6,284 nt of DNA from Bacteroidales bacterium. Lineage in GTDB: Bacteria; Bacteroidota; Bacteroidia; Bacteroidales; UBA932. Shown piece after piece: positions 1 through 6,284 of this stretch (positions within the stretch are counted from its first letter, which is position 1; each line of letters starts with the position of its first letter). Below the pieces are notes generated by a model. That model had not been told where the DNA came from and searched no databases. It saw only the letters and a list, made by a program, of their open reading frames with translations. The stretch spans positions 1 to 6,284 of the forward strand of contig JAFXPV010000068.1 in NCBI GenBank assembly GCA_017527625.1. Direction: 5' to 3'. Made by a program: the position numbers and the translations under genes.

Positions 1-1147
1 AGAAGCCGCTCTCCTTATATACATTGACCAGGCCCTCCTGCATCTGCAGTGCCTCGGTGGGATACATCAGGTTGACGAACGGGAACAGGCTGCGGAAGGT
101 ATCCCAGAAGCCAGTGTCGGTATACATATAGCCCGGCAGCACTTCGCCGTTGTAAGGGCTGTAGTGCATCACCTGCCCGTCGGCAGTTATTTCATAGAAC
201 TTGCGGGGGAAGAGCAGCGCACGGTAGAGACACGAATAGAAGGTTCGCATATTGTCCACATTCTCGCTGCTGACCTCGATGCGTCCCAGAACGTCGTTCC
301 ACGCAGCCTTGCCGGCAGCCGCCACTTCATCGAAGTTCCTGTCGCCAAGCTCCTTGAGGTTCTGGAGAGCCTGCTCGTCGCTGATGAAAGAAGAGGCCAC
401 TCTCGCGTGCACGACTTCGCCTTTGCGGGTCGAGAAGCCAATCACCGCACCGGCGTGGGCTGCCTCGGCGGCCGTCACGCCTTCCGAGAGCACGCCGTCG
501 GCAAAGGTCGCCTTGTATGTGAAGGGCTTGTCAAACTCTATGACGAAGCGGTTCTTGAAGTTCGAAGGTACCCCGCCCCGGTTCATTGTCGAATAGCCGA
601 CAATCTTGCGGTCGGAAACTATCTCGACACCCGAGCCGCCTTCCACTGCATCTATGACCACGAAGGCTTTGTCCGTCTCGGGGAATGTGAAACGGAACAT
701 AGCCGCCCTCTCGGTCGGAGCTATTTCGGTGGTAACGTCGTGGTCGGCCAGATAGACACTGTAGTAGTAGGGTTTTGCCGTCTCGCTGCGGTGTGAAAAC
801 CAGCTTGCGCGCTCGTCCTGACCGAACAGCGGAGCGCCCGTCACGGGCATAATGGCGAACTGGCCGTAGTCTCCGATCCACGGGCTCGGCTGATGCGTCT
901 CTTTGAAGCCACGGATCTTGTTTTCGGTGTATACATAGGTCCATCCATTGCCGGTGCGGCCGGTCTGCGGAGTCCAGAAGTTCATACCCCAGGGCAGCGC
1001 GATGGCCGGATAGGTATTGCCGGTGGAAAGGGAATATGTGGAAAGGGTGCCTACCAGCGGATTAACGTATTCCGCATAATCCACCCTTTCCGGTGCAGAG
1101 CACGCTACTGCCAATGACAGCAGCAATGCCGGAACTAATCTTTTCAT
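1..1147 (-). CDS. GH92 family glycosidase (alpha-mannosidase-like) lipoprotein, 3' end outside window
   Basis: Reads open from the ATG at 1147 to the left window edge: 382 codons of a protein that in this family is usually around 750 residues, so roughly the N-terminal half. It begins MKRLVPALLLSLAVAC, a lipoprotein signal with the lipidated Cys at 16. GH92 hallmarks follow: VNPLVGT (28-34), NTYPAIALPWGMNFWTPQTG (44-63), FKETHQPSPW (81-90), and the DTGFWDTFR motif (344-352), which lines the sugar pocket in this family. The catalytic acidic residues lie further on, beyond the window, so activity cannot be judged. Characterised GH92 enzymes are calcium-dependent exo-alpha-mannosidases, and substrate linkage cannot be read from this part. 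It is the fifth gene of the leftward operon, 9 bases after the plug gene, without a Shine-Dalgarno. A mannosidase is unexpected beside arabinose genes. Family call is firm; substrate is not. Confidence 0.93.
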   Translation of the reverse strand, partial: MKRLVPALLLSLAVACSAPERVDYAEYVNPLVGTLSTYSLSTGNTYPAIALPWGMNFWTPQTGRTGNGWTYVYTENKIRGFKETHQPSPWIGDYGQFAIMPVTGAPLFGQDERASWFSHRSETAKPYYYSVYLADHDVTTEIAPTERAAMFRFTFPETDKAFVVIDAVEGGSGVEIVSDRKIVGYSTMNRGGVPSNFKNRFVIEFDKPFTYKATFADGVLSEGVTAAEAAHAGAVIGFSTRKGEVVHARVASSFISDEQALQNLKELGDRNFDEVAAAGKAAWNDVLGRIEVSSENVDNMRTFYSCLYRALLFPRKFYEITADGQVMHYSPYNGEVLPGYMYTDTGFWDTFRSLFPFVNLMYPTEALQMQEGLVNVYKESGF

Positions 1148-1156
1148 AAAGGGAAC

Positions 1157-1822
1157 TTATTTGGTCCTGATGATAACTACGCCGTTGGCACCTCTTGATC
1201 CGTAGCCCTCACCATCTTTAATGATCTCGACGCTCTTGACGTCATAGATGCTTACATCAAGTACAGAACCGATTTCCTGCGTATTCAGGAGGATAAGCGC
1301 ACTGTTGCTGGATGTCAGGGACCTCTGTCCACGGATGCTCACGCTGCCGTCTGACATCACCGTAACATTGGGGACGAGGGCATTGATCGCTTCTCCCAGG
1401 TCTGTGAATCCCTTGAGGTTCTCTTCTGTCAGGCCGGATGCGCCGCCGGTGTATTCACGTCTCTTGACGTACATAAAGCCGAAATCAACAAGTTCGTCAT
1501 CTTGAGATGCGCTCCACTCGTCAGTATTCTCCGAAGCCATTACTATCTTCAGACTCTTGGCATCACCGACTTCAATTTCGTGAGTCAGCCTCTTTATGGT
1601 GAACACAAGCGTGTCCTGGGGTGTCAGGTTGGTCAGGCCGAAACGGCCTTTCTTGTCGGTCCTGGTATAGCGGTTGGTGTTCTTCACCTCGACCTTGACA
1701 TTCTTGATACCCTTTCCGGTCATATCAACGAGAAGTCCATTGAACGGCACCGCCTCAGGATCCTGCGCAAGGGCAGGCAAGGCTACAAAGAAGAAGGCAA
1801 TGGTCCAGAGAAATCTTTTCAT
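1157..1822 (-). CDS. Stand-alone SusC-like N-terminal protein: regulatory-like domain plus TonB receptor plug, no barrel
   Basis: A 221-residue protein. The ATG at 1822 is preferred over one 16 codons upstream, because it begins a clean signal peptide (MKRFLWTIAF..., cleavage near ALA-Q at 19-20) and leaves 10 bases after galM; the longer form would overlap galM. Residues about 27-95 resemble the carboxypeptidase-D regulatory-like fold (GLLVDMTGKGIKNVKVEV, then a TDKKGRFGL turn). Residues 108-129 mimic the TonB-box region and following TG of SusC proteins in degenerate form. Residues 130-221 are a receptor plug: SVSIRGQRS (160-168), then VKSVEIIKDGEGYGSRGANG (195-214) and VVIIRTK, where the frame stops. 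In SusC proteins a beta-barrel of several hundred residues would start here. The next gene begins 9 bases later, so no barrel remnant exists. Probably periplasmic or outer-membrane associated; function unknown. It is not itself a transporter. Confidence 0.85.
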   Translation of the reverse strand: MKRFLWTIAFFFVALPALAQDPEAVPFNGLLVDMTGKGIKNVKVEVKNTNRYTRTDKKGRFGLTNLTPQDTLVFTIKRLTHEIEVGDAKSLKIVMASENTDEWSASQDDELVDFGFMYVKRREYTGGASGLTEENLKGFTDLGEAINALVPNVTVMSDGSVSIRGQRSLTSSNSALILLNTQEIGSVLDVSIYDVKSVEIIKDGEGYGSRGANGVVIIRTK

Positions 1823-1832
1823 CGTATCGTGT

Positions 1833-2978
1833 TTATTTGGTTGAGAACTTGTAAATGGCGTTGTGTACATACTCTTCGCCGGGGCGGAGGATAGTGTTCG
1901 GGAAGCCGGGCTGGTTCGGAGCGTCCGGGAACTTCTGGGTCTCGAGAGCTATGCCGCTGAAGCGATGATGCACGTCACCACGTTTACCAACATCCGTGCC
2001 GTTCATTGCAGGGCCTGAGTAGAACTGGAGGCCGGGCTGATCGGTGAAAATCTCCATAAAGATGCCGGTGGCAGGCTCGTACAGGGTAGCGCAAGGCTTG
2101 CTCATATCACCGGGGTGGTTGAGGACGAAGTTCTGGTCATAACCGCCGTTGGCGATGTTGATGGCCTCGACACTCATATCCGGACGGCTGCCGACTTCGG
2201 TGGGAGTATTGAAGTCCATAGCAGTACCTGCGACCGGAGTAAACTCACCCGTAGGGATGAGGGCGCGGTCGGTGGCTGTGAAAGTGTCGGCGTCGATATA
2301 GAGGAGGTGGCTGTTGGAGCTGACCTCACTGGTTCCGTGCAGGTTGATGTAGGGATGGAAGGTCAGGTTCACGGGGCAGGCCTTGTCGGTGGTAGCCTTG
2401 TGGGTGATGGCAAGCGAGTTGTCATTCTTCACGGTGTAGACCACGGTTATCTTCATATTGCCGGGATAGCCCATCTCGCCGTCAGGAGAGTTGTAGGTCA
2501 TCTCGACAACAGGCTCGCCCTGGGCGTTATTGTATTGCTTGCAATCCCAAACCACAGCATAGATTCCTTTCTTGCCGCCGTGCAGGTGGTTGCCGTTCTC
2601 ATTCTGGTCGACCTGGTAGGTCACGCCGTCGAGAGTGAAGGCACCCTTAGCTATACGGTTGCCGTAACGGCCGACTACCGGGCCAGAGAAAGCATCGCCG
2701 GTGAGGTAGCCTTCAATCGAATCGAAGCCCCAGATGACATCTTTCGGCTCGCCGTTCTTGTCGGGCACGATGATGCTGACGACGCGGGCGCCGTAGTTGG
2801 TGAACTGGACAATCATACCGTTGGCATTCTCGGCTGTATAGAGATGCACATCCTTGCCGTCGATGACAGCTTCGAACAGTGCGGGATCTACTTTGAGGGA
2901 ATCAGCTGCCTTTTTGCCGGTGCAGCTTGCAGCAATCATCATTGTTGCCGCCATCAAAACGAATAGGGTCTTTTTCAT
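1833..2978 (-). CDS. galM: Aldose 1-epimerase (mutarotase), lipoprotein form
   Basis: A 381-residue member of the GalM family, which interconverts alpha and beta anomers of free aldoses. The N-terminus MKKTLFVLMAATMMIAASC is a lipoprotein signal with lipidated Cys at 19, so this copy works outside the cytoplasm, unlike the cytosolic GalM of E. coli, and is about 35 residues longer for that reason. Family motifs are intact: GRYGNRI (103-109), NHLHGG with the substrate-binding His at 133, NLTFHPYINL with the proposed acid His at 208, GGYDQNFVL with Asp 281, and ALETQKFPDAPN with the proposed base Glu at 346. No acidic surface-export stretch directly follows the Cys, so periplasmic placement is more likely than surface display; this is inference. 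Third gene of the leftward operon, 6 bases after araD. Within an arabinose locus it likely equilibrates L-arabinose anomers before uptake, though these enzymes are often broad. Confidence 0.95.
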   Translation of the reverse strand: MKKTLFVLMAATMMIAASCTGKKAADSLKVDPALFEAVIDGKDVHLYTAENANGMIVQFTNYGARVVSIIVPDKNGEPKDVIWGFDSIEGYLTGDAFSGPVVGRYGNRIAKGAFTLDGVTYQVDQNENGNHLHGGKKGIYAVVWDCKQYNNAQGEPVVEMTYNSPDGEMGYPGNMKITVVYTVKNDNSLAITHKATTDKACPVNLTFHPYINLHGTSEVSSNSHLLYIDADTFTATDRALIPTGEFTPVAGTAMDFNTPTEVGSRPDMSVEAINIANGGYDQNFVLNHPGDMSKPCATLYEPATGIFMEIFTDQPGLQFYSGPAMNGTDVGKRGDVHHRFSGIALETQKFPDAPNQPGFPNTILRPGEEYVHNAIYKFSTK

Positions 2979-2984
2979 ATCTGT

Positions 2985-3701
2985 TTACTTTTTCTTTTGT
3001 CCGTAATAAGCTCCGGGGCCGTGCTTGCGGCTGTAGTGCTTCTCGATAAGGTGCTTGTTCATCGAAGGAACGTGGGTCACGACATCGAGAGTATTCAGGT
3101 GCAGGGTCGAAGAGATGAACGCCATCTTGGCCACCTGCTCCAGCACTACTGCATTGTGGACTGCATTGGCTGCGTCAGTGCCCCAGGCGAAGGGGCCGTG
3201 GTTCTTGACCAGCACTGCAGGCGTGTCGTCAGGGTTGATATTCTCGAATCTTTCGACAATCACGTTGCCGGTCTCCTTCTCGTACTCGCCGAAGACTTCG
3301 CTTTTCTTCATATCGCGGGTGCAGGGGATATCCTCGTGGAAATAGTCGGCGTGGGTGGTGCCGATATTGGGGAGGTCACGTCCTGCCTGCGCCCAGGCCG
3401 TGGCGTATGTCGAATGGGTGTGGACCACTCCGCCGATATTGGGGAAGGCTTTGTACAATGTCACGTGTGTGGGGGTGTCTGATGAGGGGCGCAGGTCCCC
3501 TTCGACAACTTTGCCGTCGAGGTCCACGACCACCATATCAGAAGCCTTCATTTCGTCATATTCGACGCCTGAAGGTTTGATGACCACCAGGCCGCTGGCG
3601 CGGTCGATGGCACTTACGTTACCCCAGGTGAAGATCACCAGCCCGTGTTTTACAAGGTCGAGGTTGGCCTTGAGGACTTCTTGTTTGAGAGCTTCTAACA
3701 T
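2985..3701 (-). CDS. araD: L-ribulose-5-phosphate 4-epimerase
   Basis: A 238-residue cytosolic class II aldolase-family enzyme that converts L-ribulose 5-phosphate to D-xylulose 5-phosphate, the last step of the bacterial L-arabinose pathway. Length matches the usual 231 or so, with a short KKK tail. Phosphate-binding and catalytic elements seen: TWGNVSA (25-31), KPSG (42-45), SSDTPTH with Asp 75, the zinc ligands HTH (His 94, His 96) and His 168 in KNHGPFAWG, Asp 119 (equivalent of the E. coli catalytic Asp 120), and the C-terminal [10 protein letters not shown], whose Tyr 233 matches E. coli catalytic Tyr 229. The paralogues UlaF and SgbE share these motifs, but the divergent araA next door argues for araD. 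The ATG at 3701 sits 4 bases after the transporter stop, and no Shine-Dalgarno is seen, suggesting the two are translated from one transcript. Confidence 0.96.
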   Translation of the reverse strand: MLEALKQEVLKANLDLVKHGLVIFTWGNVSAIDRASGLVVIKPSGVEYDEMKASDMVVVDLDGKVVEGDLRPSSDTPTHVTLYKAFPNIGGVVHTHSTYATAWAQAGRDLPNIGTTHADYFHEDIPCTRDMKKSEVFGEYEKETGNVIVERFENINPDDTPAVLVKNHGPFAWGTDAANAVHNAVVLEQVAKMAFISSTLHLNTLDVVTHVPSMNKHLIEKHYSRKHGPGAYYGQKKK

Positions 3702-3705
3702 AACG

Positions 3706-5424
3706 CTACCAGAAATAGATGTAGAAAGCTACGGTGATACCGAGGATTACGCAGGTATGGAAAATGTCCCAGCCGTTCCAGCTGCGACGGGTCACAGCTT
3801 TCTGCTCGGCAGTAGCAGTGCCGAACACGAGGCCTCTGATCTCTTCTTCGGGTTTCGGTTTGGTGCAAAGGCTGACGACGATGCAGACGAGCAGGCAGAC
3901 AGCCAGCATACAAGCGCAGAAGTAGAGCCAGTTGAAATCGTAGAATACGGTGCGGAACAGGCTTGAACCCATACTCTCACCCCAGGCAGTAGTGTAGATG
4001 ATCTTGGCGCCGAGGCGGACAAGGCCGATAACCAGACCGGTGATCAATGCCCACTGACCGCCCTTGGGAGTTGCTTTCTTCCAGCATACACCCATCAGGA
4101 AGGCAGCTGCGATACCGGGAGCCAGCACTGACTGTACATCCTGCAGGTAGAGGTAGAGCACGTCTCCGATGCTCTTCATAACGGGGATCCAGAGGATACC
4201 GAGGGTTACGATTATGATTGTAGCCATACGTCCCACTTTCACGAGTTTCTGCTCGGAAGCTTCGGGATGTTTGGGTTTGTATACGTCGATGGTATAGAGC
4301 ATAGCTGATGAATTGAACAGCGATGCGAGGGAGCTCATCAGGGCTGCGAGGATACCGCAGACAACTACTCCCTTGAAACCGGCGGGAAGCAGCTTGGCAA
4401 CCAGCAGAGGGAAGGCGACGTCGCCGTTGGAGAGGACGGGAGCCAGCTGACGGCCGAGCTCACTGTCGAGGGCTCCGGTGGCAGCTCCGCGCGCGAGTGC
4501 GAAAGCGATCATTCCGGGGATGAGGAACAGGAACACGGGCAGAAGCTTGAGGTATGCTCCGAAGATGGCGCCGCGGCGGGCCTGTTTCTGGTCACGGCCT
4601 GAAAGGACCCTCTGGACGATGAACTGGTCGGTGCACCAGTACCAGAAGCCGATGATGGCGGAACCAAGCAGGGCGCCGAGCCAGGGATACTGGGGATCGC
4701 TGAGCGGTCTCATAAGGTGGGACATAGAGCCCTGGGCTCCTTCATACGCGGGAGTGACGTTGCAAAGGTCAAGCATATTCTGCCATCCGCCGAGCTCCTT
4801 GAAGCCGAGGATGAGGATCACGATGGATCCCAGCAGCAGGATGGGAGCCTGGAGCACTGAGGTCTTGAGGACAGACTCCATTCCTCCTATCACGGTGTAG
4901 ATAGCTGTCAGCACCACGAGGCCGATGGCGGCAACCCAGAAGAAGTCGACGTTGGCTCCGAAGATGCGGATGCTTTCGATGCCGAACACCTGCTGGAACA
5001 CGAGTCCGCCGGCATAAACCGTCACGGCTACTTTGGTGAGCACGTAGCTGATGAGTGAGATATAAGTCAGAATCTTGCGCGAGCTGCGGTTGTAGCGTTT
5101 CTCGAGGAACTCAGGCATCGTATATACCATACTCCTCTCGTAGAAAGGCACGAACACCCAGGCCAGGATCAAGATCATCCAGCCCTGGATCTCCCAGTGG
5201 GCCATTGCAAGGCCGCTTGACGCGCCGCTGCCGGCCAGGCCGATGAGGTGCTCCGAGCCGATGTTCGATGCGAAGATGGAGGCACCGATGGCGATCCACG
5301 TGGCATCACGGCCGCTCAGGAAATAATCTGAAGAATTGTCTTTTTTCTTGCGGACTACCGATAGGATAATCCACACCATAGCTGCGACGAATATCGCAAT
5401 CACTATCCAGTCTAGTATAGCCAT
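3706..5424 (-). CDS. SSS/SGLT-family sodium:sugar symporter, probably for L-arabinose
   Basis: A 572-residue inner-membrane protein of the sodium:solute symporter family with about 14 hydrophobic segments, from 5-22 to the last at about 553-571. It resembles the Vibrio galactose transporter vSGLT and animal SGLTs: [16 protein letters not shown] (52-67, with His 59 at a sugar-site position), HWE with Glu 78, [14 protein letters not shown] (261-274), Lys 293 in [24 protein letters not shown] (357-372, with Ala 361, Ser 364 and Ser 365 matching the vSGLT sodium site), and YLQ with Gln 428 at the sugar site. These equivalences are by eye and from memory of the family. First gene of the leftward operon and divergent from araA, so L-arabinose is the likely substrate, imported with sodium. 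The promoter proposed at 5462-5494 would drive the operon. Family call is firm; the sugar is inferred from context. Confidence 0.94.
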   Translation of the reverse strand: MAILDWIVIAIFVAAMVWIILSVVRKKKDNSSDYFLSGRDATWIAIGASIFASNIGSEHLIGLAGSGASSGLAMAHWEIQGWMILILAWVFVPFYERSMVYTMPEFLEKRYNRSSRKILTYISLISYVLTKVAVTVYAGGLVFQQVFGIESIRIFGANVDFFWVAAIGLVVLTAIYTVIGGMESVLKTSVLQAPILLLGSIVILILGFKELGGWQNMLDLCNVTPAYEGAQGSMSHLMRPLSDPQYPWLGALLGSAIIGFWYWCTDQFIVQRVLSGRDQKQARRGAIFGAYLKLLPVFLFLIPGMIAFALARGAATGALDSELGRQLAPVLSNGDVAFPLLVAKLLPAGFKGVVVCGILAALMSSLASLFNSSAMLYTIDVYKPKHPEASEQKLVKVGRMATIIIVTLGILWIPVMKSIGDVLYLYLQDVQSVLAPGIAAAFLMGVCWKKATPKGGQWALITGLVIGLVRLGAKIIYTTAWGESMGSSLFRTVFYDFNWLYFCACMLAVCLLVCIVVSLCTKPKPEEEIRGLVFGTATAEQKAVTRRSWNGWDIFHTCVILGITVAFYIYFW

Positions 5425-5430
5425 AACAGT
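5422..5430 (-). repeat. Left arm of inverted repeat ACTGTTATG, including the symporter start codon
   Basis: Read on the minus strand this is ACTGTTATG ending in the symporter ATG. The identical nine bases occur in the opposite orientation at 5519-5527, ending in the araA ATG. With three more outer bases the pair is TA(A/T)ACTGTTATG, 11 of 12 identical. It may be a shared translation-initiation context or a regulator half-site. Confidence 0.6.
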
Positions 5431-5446
5431 TTAGTTAGGGTGAATT

Positions 5447-5479
5447 GTTGTACTTAATACGCAAATTTAATTAAATTTG
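5447..5479 (+). promoter_or_regulatory. Predicted Bacteroidota-type promoter of araA
   Basis: TAAATTTG at 5472-5479 is an exact match to the Bacteroides -7 consensus TAnnTTTG. GTTG at 5447-5450, a 3 of 4 match to the -33 element TTTG, is centred 27 bases upstream, close to the usual 26. Transcription would start near 5483, leaving a leader of about 40 bases before the araA ATG. The -7 box forms one arm of the palindrome at 5462-5479. Predicted by eye; AT-rich sequence makes chance matches possible. Confidence 0.55.
5462..5479. repeat. 18-base perfect palindrome in the divergent promoter, candidate operator
   Basis: CAAATTTAATTAAATTTG equals its own reverse complement over all 18 bases; the symmetry breaks at the next pair (5461/5480). 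It is near the middle of the 100-base intergenic region and contains both predicted -7 boxes, two bases apart. It could be a dimer-binding operator for a sugar-responsive regulator, for example the AraR type known in Bacteroides, or simply a consequence of back-to-back promoter boxes. The palindrome is a direct observation; the operator role is inferred. Confidence 0.6.
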
Positions 5480-5494
5480 TAAGAATCTCTAACT
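5462..5494 (-). promoter_or_regulatory. Predicted promoter of the leftward transporter-araD-galM-plug-GH92 operon
   Basis: On the minus strand TAAATTTG occupies 5469 down to 5462, again an exact TAnnTTTG. The -33 region, about 26 bases upstream, holds only GTTA (5493 down to 5490), a weak match to TTTG. A start near 5458 would give a leader of about 34 bases before the symporter ATG. The weak -33 suggests dependence on an activator or lower basal use than the araA side; this is inference. Confidence 0.42.
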
Positions 5495-5518
5495 GACGAT
5501 ATCATATAACTTAAATAT

Positions 5519-5527
5519 ACTGTTATG
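5519..5527 (+). repeat. Right arm of inverted repeat ACTGTTATG, including the araA start codon
   Basis: Partner of the arm at 5422-5430. It places the same six bases, ACTGTT, directly before the araA ATG as before the symporter ATG. The pair is centred at 5474.5, four bases from the centre of the 18-base palindrome, so the symmetry of the whole region is close but not exact. No purine-rich ribosome-binding sequence is present at either start. Confidence 0.6.
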
Positions 5528-6284
5528 CTTTTCGAAAATTATGAAGTCTGGTTCGTCACCGGAGCACAGCTCCTCTATGGAGGTGACGCCGTAGTACAAG
5601 TTGACGGACACTCAAAAGAAATGGTCGAGGGCCTCAACGCCTCGGGCAACATTCCTGTAAAAATCGTCTATAAGGGCACTGCCAACAGCTCGAAGGAAGT
5701 CGAAGCCGTGATGCTCGCAGCCAACAATGACGACAAATGCGTCGGCATCATCACCTGGATGCACACCTTCTCTCCCGCCAAGATGTGGATCAAGGGTCTC
5801 CAGCAGCTTCAGAAGCCTCTCCTCCACTTCCACACCCAGTTCAACGCCGAGATTCCCTGGGACAAGATAGATATGGACTTCATGAACCTCAACCAGAGCG
5901 CCCACGGCGACATCGAGTTCGGACATATCTGCACCCGTATGCGCATCCCCCGCAAGGTGGTTTGCGGCTACTGGAAGGATGAGAAGGCTCAGAAACAGAT
6001 TGCCGTTTGGGCTCGCGTAGCCGCTGGTGTGGCTGATGCTCACAACGTACGCTGTCTTATGTTCGGTATGAACATGAACAACGTGGCCGTTACCGACGGT
6101 GACCGCGTAGAGTTCGAGCAGCGTCTGGGCTACCATGTTGACTACTACCCCGTCAGTTCTCTGATGGACTATTTCAAGAAGGTCACAGACGCAGAGGCCG
6201 ACGAGCTAGTAGAGGAATACAAGAAGCTCTACACCATCAAGATTGATGAGAGTGGCGAAGCCGTTTACTGGGAGAAGGTGAAGA
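5525..6284 (+). CDS. araA: L-arabinose isomerase, 3' end outside window
   Basis: Starts at 5525 and stays open to the window edge: 253 codons, about half of the usual 500 or so. The start is supported by collinearity with E. coli AraA, since MLFENYEVWFVTGAQLLYG aligns with its N-terminus nearly residue for residue. The enzyme converts L-arabinose to L-ribulose in the cytoplasm, using manganese. Conserved pieces present: Gln 15 in the TGAQLLYG loop, HTFSPAKMW (80-88) including pocket Phe 82, FHTQFNAEIPWD (102-113), MDFMNLNQSAHGD (117-129) with Gln 124, and VAVTDGDRVE (187-196). The catalytic Glu pair and metal His residues lie beyond the window. No Shine-Dalgarno precedes it; the leader is AT-rich. 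It is the first gene of a rightward transcript, and araB (ribulokinase), absent here, may follow. Confidence 0.97.
   Translation, partial: MLFENYEVWFVTGAQLLYGGDAVVQVDGHSKEMVEGLNASGNIPVKIVYKGTANSSKEVEAVMLAANNDDKCVGIITWMHTFSPAKMWIKGLQQLQKPLLHFHTQFNAEIPWDKIDMDFMNLNQSAHGDIEFGHICTRMRIPRKVVCGYWKDEKAQKQIAVWARVAAGVADAHNVRCLMFGMNMNNVAVTDGDRVEFEQRLGYHVDYYPVSSLMDYFKKVTDAEADELVEEYKKLYTIKIDESGEAVYWEKVK

Noticed and set aside
164..796. Plus-strand open frame of 210 codons opposite the GH92 gene
   Set aside because: The minus strand reads through this whole stretch as an uninterrupted GH92 protein; the plus-strand frame shows no family motif and is a shadow of codon bias.
1023..1047. Direct repeat GTGGAAAGGG at 1023-1032 and 1038-1047
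   Set aside because: It is in frame and encodes LST twice (TLSTYSLST) in a substrate-side loop of GH92; too short to be more than local coding similarity.
1157..1822. Plug gene as a truncated pseudogene of a susC receptor
   Set aside because: No frameshift is visible, the stop falls at the domain boundary, and GH92 starts 9 bases later with no barrel-like remnant in any frame between them.
1157..1870. Longer version of the plug protein starting 16 codons upstream at 1870
   Set aside because: It would overlap the end of galM by 38 bases and bury the signal peptide behind a polar extension; the ATG at 1822 gives a standard signal peptide and spacing.
2115..2966. Plus-strand open frame of 283 codons opposite galM
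   Set aside because: It is antisense to a gene with all family motifs intact, its translation is a low-complexity Val/Gly/Asp-rich shadow, and it has no recognisable domain or promoter.
3702..3705. Terminator or internal promoter between the symporter and araD
   Set aside because: Only 4 bases separate the genes and no hairpin with a T-run or TAnnTTTG box was seen there.
5612..6136. Minus-strand open frame of 174 codons opposite araA
   Set aside because: AraA is collinear with E. coli AraA across this stretch; the opposite frame has no signal or domain and looks like a codon-bias shadow.

Overview
The window looks like part of a Bacteroidales chromosome (Bacteroides/Alistipes-like Bacteroidota; I cannot fix the genus). 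The reasons are a GH92 lipoprotein, a SusC-type carboxypeptidase-regulatory/plug protein, a lipoprotein mutarotase, an SGLT-type sugar symporter, TAnnTTTG promoter boxes, and the absence of Shine-Dalgarno sequences before the genes. It is an L-arabinose utilisation locus built around a divergent promoter. No RNA gene, mobile element or CRISPR array was seen, and there is no gene-free stretch over 300 bases: the only real gap is the 100 bases at 5425-5524.

Layout. Rightward from 5525 runs araA (L-arabinose isomerase), cut by the window end after 253 codons. Leftward from 5424 runs a tight five-gene operon with gaps of 4, 6, 10 and 9 bases: an SSS/SGLT sodium-sugar symporter, araD (L-ribulose-5-phosphate 4-epimerase), a lipoprotein aldose 1-epimerase, a 221-residue secreted protein with only the N-terminal half of a SusC/TonB-dependent receptor (regulatory domain plus plug, no barrel), and a GH92 lipoprotein cut by the left window edge.

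How the genes fit together. Extracytoplasmic glycosidase and mutarotase would release and equilibrate free sugar, the symporter would import it with sodium, AraA would make L-ribulose, a kinase not in this window (araB) would phosphorylate it, and AraD would give D-xylulose 5-phosphate. No regulator gene is visible.

Most interesting points: (1) the stand-alone plug protein with a preserved but degenerate TonB-box-like segment; (2) an 18-base perfect palindrome at the centre of the divergent promoter that places a TAnnTTTG box on each strand, nested inside an inverted repeat reaching both start codons; (3) a GH92 enzyme, a family known for alpha-mannosidases, in an arabinose operon; (4) matching junction sequences on both sides of the plug gene. 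No wholly new system can be claimed from sequence alone; the plug protein is the best candidate for undescribed biology.
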